A stretch of DNA of 7,535 nt from Bacillota bacterium. GTDB lineage: Bacteria; Bacillota; Limnochordia; Limnochordales; ZCTH02-B6. The position numbers and the translations under genes are program-made. Within the stretch, counting starts at the first letter, position 1. Each line of letters begins with the position of its first letter. A model generated the notes under the pieces. That model was not told where the DNA came from. It did not search any database and saw nothing but the letters and a program-made list of their open reading frames with translations. Of this stretch, positions 5,860 through 7,535 are shown piece after piece. Location: positions 1 through 7,535 of the forward strand of contig QGSR01000088.1 in assembly GCA_003387805.1 (NCBI GenBank), in the 5' to 3' direction.

Positions 5860-5994
5860 GCCGGCGCCGCGCCGGCGGGCCGATGCGGCGGCGGCCGCGC
5901 CGCCAGAGCACGGGCGCCCGCCGCCACGCGCCCGGGGTCTGGAAATTTCCGCTGGGAAGGTCCAGTCCGTAGGCGAAAAGTCACCCGGACAGGC
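5860..5994. other. GC-rich leader with palindromes upstream of the four-helix protein
   Basis: This non-coding stretch contains a 7-bp hairpin (GCCGGCG, loop CCG, CGCCGGC; 5860-5876), a perfect 10-bp palindrome GGAAATTTCC (5941-5950), and a GTCCG/CGGAC pair (5965-5969 with 5986-5990) just ahead of the SD. A plus-strand frame is open through it from GTG 5830. The encoded Ala/Gly/Arg-rich string is unlike the hydrophobic protein that follows, and a good SD lies downstream, so I treat it as leader. Confidence 0.5.
5941..5950. promoter_or_regulatory. GGAAATTTCC palindrome, candidate operator
   Basis: This is a perfect 10-bp palindrome, followed by a related imperfect decamer GGGAAGGTCC at 5954-5963 (7 of 10 identical). 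A similar perfect palindrome, GGAATTCC, lies at 5835-5842. As I recall, one RpiR-family regulator (IolR of Sinorhizobium) binds a GGAA-N6-TTCC element; the half-sites match but the spacing does not. Confidence 0.3.
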
Positions 5995-6012
5995 AAAGGA
6001 GGCTGGCAATCC

Positions 6013-6393
6013 GTGCTCATCGCACTTCGCGTCGTGTTCTACCTGCAGTTTTTGCTCGGGTTTTTCCGTTCGATCATCGTCGTGTTCGGCGTCACCGGCG
6101 GCTGGGTCAACTGGATTATGAACGAGCGCATCTGGGAAACCCACACGTCGTTGGGCATTCTCATCGCCGTGCTGGCGCTCATCGCCCTGCGGCGGCTGCC
6201 CGGCGTCGAGCAGGACGGCCTGCGCAACATGGCCCGTTTCGCGCCCATTCTTCCCCTGGTGACGGGCATGCTGCTGCTGTCCGACATGGTCAGCGCGGTC
6301 TGGTTCATCGTCCTGCACCTGCTTCTGGGCCTGACGGCCCTGGGTCTCATCGAGATGGCTTCGGCCCGCCAGCGCCGGGCGCTGGCGCGCTGA
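6013..6393 (+). CDS. Small four-helix membrane protein, function unknown
   Basis: I do not recognise a named family. The 126-residue product has four predicted transmembrane helices: about 2-27, 44-60, 77-95 and 96-114, the last two separated by a short polar turn at S90-D91. Short basic segments occur at RR (60-61) and the C-terminus (SARQRRALAR). The motif H-x3-G occurs twice, H44-TSL-G48 at the start of helix 2 and H102-LLL-G106 in helix 4, a layout seen in small b-type haem membrane proteins. Haem binding is only a guess. The GTG start is chosen because AAAGGAGG (5995-6002) lies ten bases upstream, and because the extension back to 5830 is not protein-like. It is transcribed alone and ends 15 bases before a strong hairpin terminator. 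It is not part of the transporter operon. Confidence 0.75.
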   Translation: MLIALRVVFYLQFLLGFFRSIIVVFGVTGGWVNWIMNERIWETHTSLGILIAVLALIALRRLPGVEQDGLRNMARFAPILPLVTGMLLLSDMVSAVWFIVLHLLLGLTALGLIEMASARQRRALAR

Positions 6394-6408
6394 CGAAAAG
6401 CCGCCAAC

Positions 6409-6439
6409 AAGAGAGTCGGGGCACGCCCCCGACTCTTTT
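6409..6439. terminator. Probable bidirectional intrinsic terminator
   Basis: The core stem is GAGTCGGGG (6413-6421) with CCCCGACTC (6427-6435) around a 5-base loop. It extends outward through A-T and G-U pairs to 6409 and 6439, about 13 bp. On the plus strand it is followed immediately by TTTT, 15 bases after the four-helix gene stops. On the minus strand the 3' flank is TCTCTTGTT, a weaker T-rich tail 25 bases after the epimerase stop. The convergent layout suits one shared terminator. Confidence 0.85.
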
Positions 6440-6464
6440 CGCTTCCGATGGCCCGCGCGCCGGC

Positions 6465-7403
6465 TCACAGCCGCTCCTGAAACCACGCCACCGTGCGGCG
6501 AATGCCTTCGTCAAAGGACACCGCCGGGCGCCAGCCGGCCCGCCGCAGTGCCGACGCGTCCACGACGCTGCGCTCCAGATCGCCGGGCCGGGGCGGCGCG
6601 GGCATGATCTCCGCGCTTTTGCCCAAAGCCGCCTCGATGGCCGCCAGCACCTGCCGGGTGGTCGTGCCCACGCCGGTGCCCACGTTGAAGGCGCCGTCCA
6701 GCTCCGCCTCGGCCGCCAGCAGGTTGGCGGCCACCACGTCGCCCACGTACACGTAATCCCGCACGCAGCCGTCATCGCCGGGATTTTTGCGTGCAAACAG
6801 CGTCACGGGCTCGCCCCGCAGCAGCCGGGACGTGAAGATGGCCACCACGCCCGCCTCGCCGAAAGGATCCTGCCGGGGGCCGTACACGTTGGCGTACCGC
6901 AGCACGGTGTACGAAAGGCCGAAGTTTTGGCGGTACACGTCCAAATAAAGCTCGAAGGCCGCTTTGCCGGCGCCGTAGGGGCTTTTCGGCTGCAAGGGCC
7001 GGCCCTCGTCGGCCGCCCGGCCGTCGGGCACCTCGCCGTACAAAGCCCCGCCGGTGGAGGCGAAGACGAACCGCTTCACGCCCGCCTCCCGGGCCGCCTC
7101 CAGCAAATGCAGGCCGCCGATGACGTTGACGTGCGCGTCCAGGAGCGGGTCGTCCACCGAAACTTTGACCGACGCCTGGGCGGCCTGGTGGAATATGTGG
7201 GTGGGCCGGAAGCGGCCCACGGCCTGCAGCACCGCGTCCCGGTCCCGCAAATCGGCTTCGAAAAACTCGGCGCCGGGCGCCACGTTTTCCCGGCGGCCGG
7301 TGGCCAGGCTGTCCAGCACCGCCACCTGCGCGCCCCGCTCCAGCAGGGCGTCGGCCAGGTGGCTGCCGATGAACCCCGCCCCGCCCGTGACCAGCGCCCG
7401 CAT
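6465..7403 (-). CDS. NAD-dependent sugar-nucleotide epimerase (UDP-glucose 4-epimerase / GalE-like)
   Basis: This cytoplasmic extended-SDR enzyme probably interconverts UDP-glucose and UDP-galactose or a related nucleotide sugar for envelope or exopolysaccharide synthesis. Counting from the ATG at 7403 (312 residues), it has the NAD-binding GGAGFIG loop (7-13), the acidic residue D31 ending strand 2, D51 in ADLRD, and HQAAQ (72-76). The active site has the ASTGGALYGE block (115-124) and YGAGK with catalytic Y143 and K147. Substrate-domain motifs are RYANVYGPRQDP (169-180), VRDYVYVGDV (214-223) and FNVGTG (239-244). The STGGA form is, as I recall, typical of bacterial/thermophile GalE-like proteins; exact sugar specificity is not readable. 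Start: homology favours 7403, which has no SD. An in-frame ATG at 7442 has GGAGG 12 bases upstream and would add 13 residues. It converges on the four-helix gene and looks monocistronic here. Confidence 0.93.
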   Translation of the reverse strand: MRALVTGGAGFIGSHLADALLERGAQVAVLDSLATGRRENVAPGAEFFEADLRDRDAVLQAVGRFRPTHIFHQAAQASVKVSVDDPLLDAHVNVIGGLHLLEAAREAGVKRFVFASTGGALYGEVPDGRAADEGRPLQPKSPYGAGKAAFELYLDVYRQNFGLSYTVLRYANVYGPRQDPFGEAGVVAIFTSRLLRGEPVTLFARKNPGDDGCVRDYVYVGDVVAANLLAAEAELDGAFNVGTGVGTTTRQVLAAIEAALGKSAEIMPAPPRPGDLERSVVDASALRRAGWRPAVSFDEGIRRTVAWFQERL

Positions 7404-7535
7404 GGCGCCGTACACGCTCGCGTTCTGCTCGTCTCCCGCCATGGAACATGCCATCCTCCGTTCGCACCGCACCCTGGCCGGCGGGCCGGCGGGCCAGCGG
7501 GCCGCCCCGCGCCGCCTGCCGGGCATTTTCCGCCG
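7404..7535. other. Upstream region of the epimerase gene
   Basis: No further gene is supported. A GGAGG on the minus strand (7455-7459) lies 12 bases before an in-frame ATG at 7442, an alternative epimerase start. GGCCGGCG is repeated in tandem from 7476, ending in GGCC (7494). The GC-rich remainder to the window edge shows no convincing promoter hexamers. Confidence 0.45.

Noticed and set aside
5830..6012. N-terminal extension of the four-helix protein from GTG 5830
   Set aside because: It encodes an Ala/Gly/Arg-rich string, overlaps palindromes, and is bypassed by AAAGGAGG before GTG 6013.
5965..6012. Resemblance of the leader (AGGCAAAGGAGG region) to a cyclic-di-GMP (GEMM) riboswitch
   Set aside because: Only a few bases near GCAAAG agree. 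The conserved two-helix arrangement and tetraloop-receptor elements are not visible, so it is more simply an SD.
5824..6486. 220-codon minus-strand frame opposite the four-helix gene
   Set aside because: It has polar low-complexity composition, overlaps the terminator hairpin, and lies opposite a hydrophobic protein with a good SD.
7476..7494. Tandem GGCCGGCG units upstream of the epimerase as a regulatory repeat
   Set aside because: Two short GC-only units are expected by chance in DNA of this composition.
1..7535. CRISPR arrays, tRNA or rRNA genes, insertion sequences, toxin-antitoxin or defence genes
   Set aside because: None were found on reading both strands. The only repeats are the two short tandem duplications, and every long gene belongs to a transport, regulatory or metabolic family or is an unknown membrane protein.

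Overview
The window is high-GC bacterial chromosome. GTG and TTG starts are common, and several genes have near-perfect Shine-Dalgarno (SD) sites (AGGAGGT, GGAGGTGA, AAAGGAGG). My inference is a high-GC, possibly thermophilic Bacillota lineage (Symbiobacterium-, Thermaerobacter- or Limnochorda-like). There is no taxonomic marker such as rRNA here, so this is weak.

Layout, left to right. 1-139 is gene-free, extremely C-rich DNA with runs of 12 and 8 C. From 140 to 5735 lies one minus-strand gene set. In transcription order it is an RpiR/MurR-type regulator (5735-4803), a TAXI-type TRAP solute-binding protein (4786-3824), a DUF1850 protein (3762-3217), a fused 4TM/12TM TRAP permease (3220-1322) and, after a 192-base repeat-bearing gap, an M29-type metallopeptidase-fold protein (1129-140). 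From 5736 to 6012 is a divergent intergenic region. Its first ~100 bases are unusually AT-rich and its second half is a GC-rich leader with palindromes. A small four-helix membrane protein of unknown function is on the plus strand (6013-6393). A strong hairpin at 6409-6439 separates it from a convergent minus-strand NAD-dependent sugar-nucleotide epimerase (GalE-like, stop at 6465). The right end is the GC-rich upstream region of that epimerase.

How the genes fit together: the binding protein captures a small, probably anionic or amino-acid-like solute outside the membrane, and the fused permease imports it by ion-coupled secondary transport. DUF1850 proteins recur beside TAXI systems, but their job is not established. 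The RpiR protein probably senses the substrate or a product, and the M29-type enzyme is the candidate for processing it. The substrate cannot be read from the sequence.

The most interesting details are regulatory. A 15-bp hairpin sits between the binding-protein and DUF1850 genes. SD quality is uneven across the operon. Two palindromes of GGAA/TTCC type lie in the divergent region. A 17-bp tandem duplication covers the permease stop codon, and the regulator has an atypical sugar-binding-loop sequence. I see no CRISPR array, insertion sequence, tRNA or rRNA, and no clear evidence of a wholly new system.
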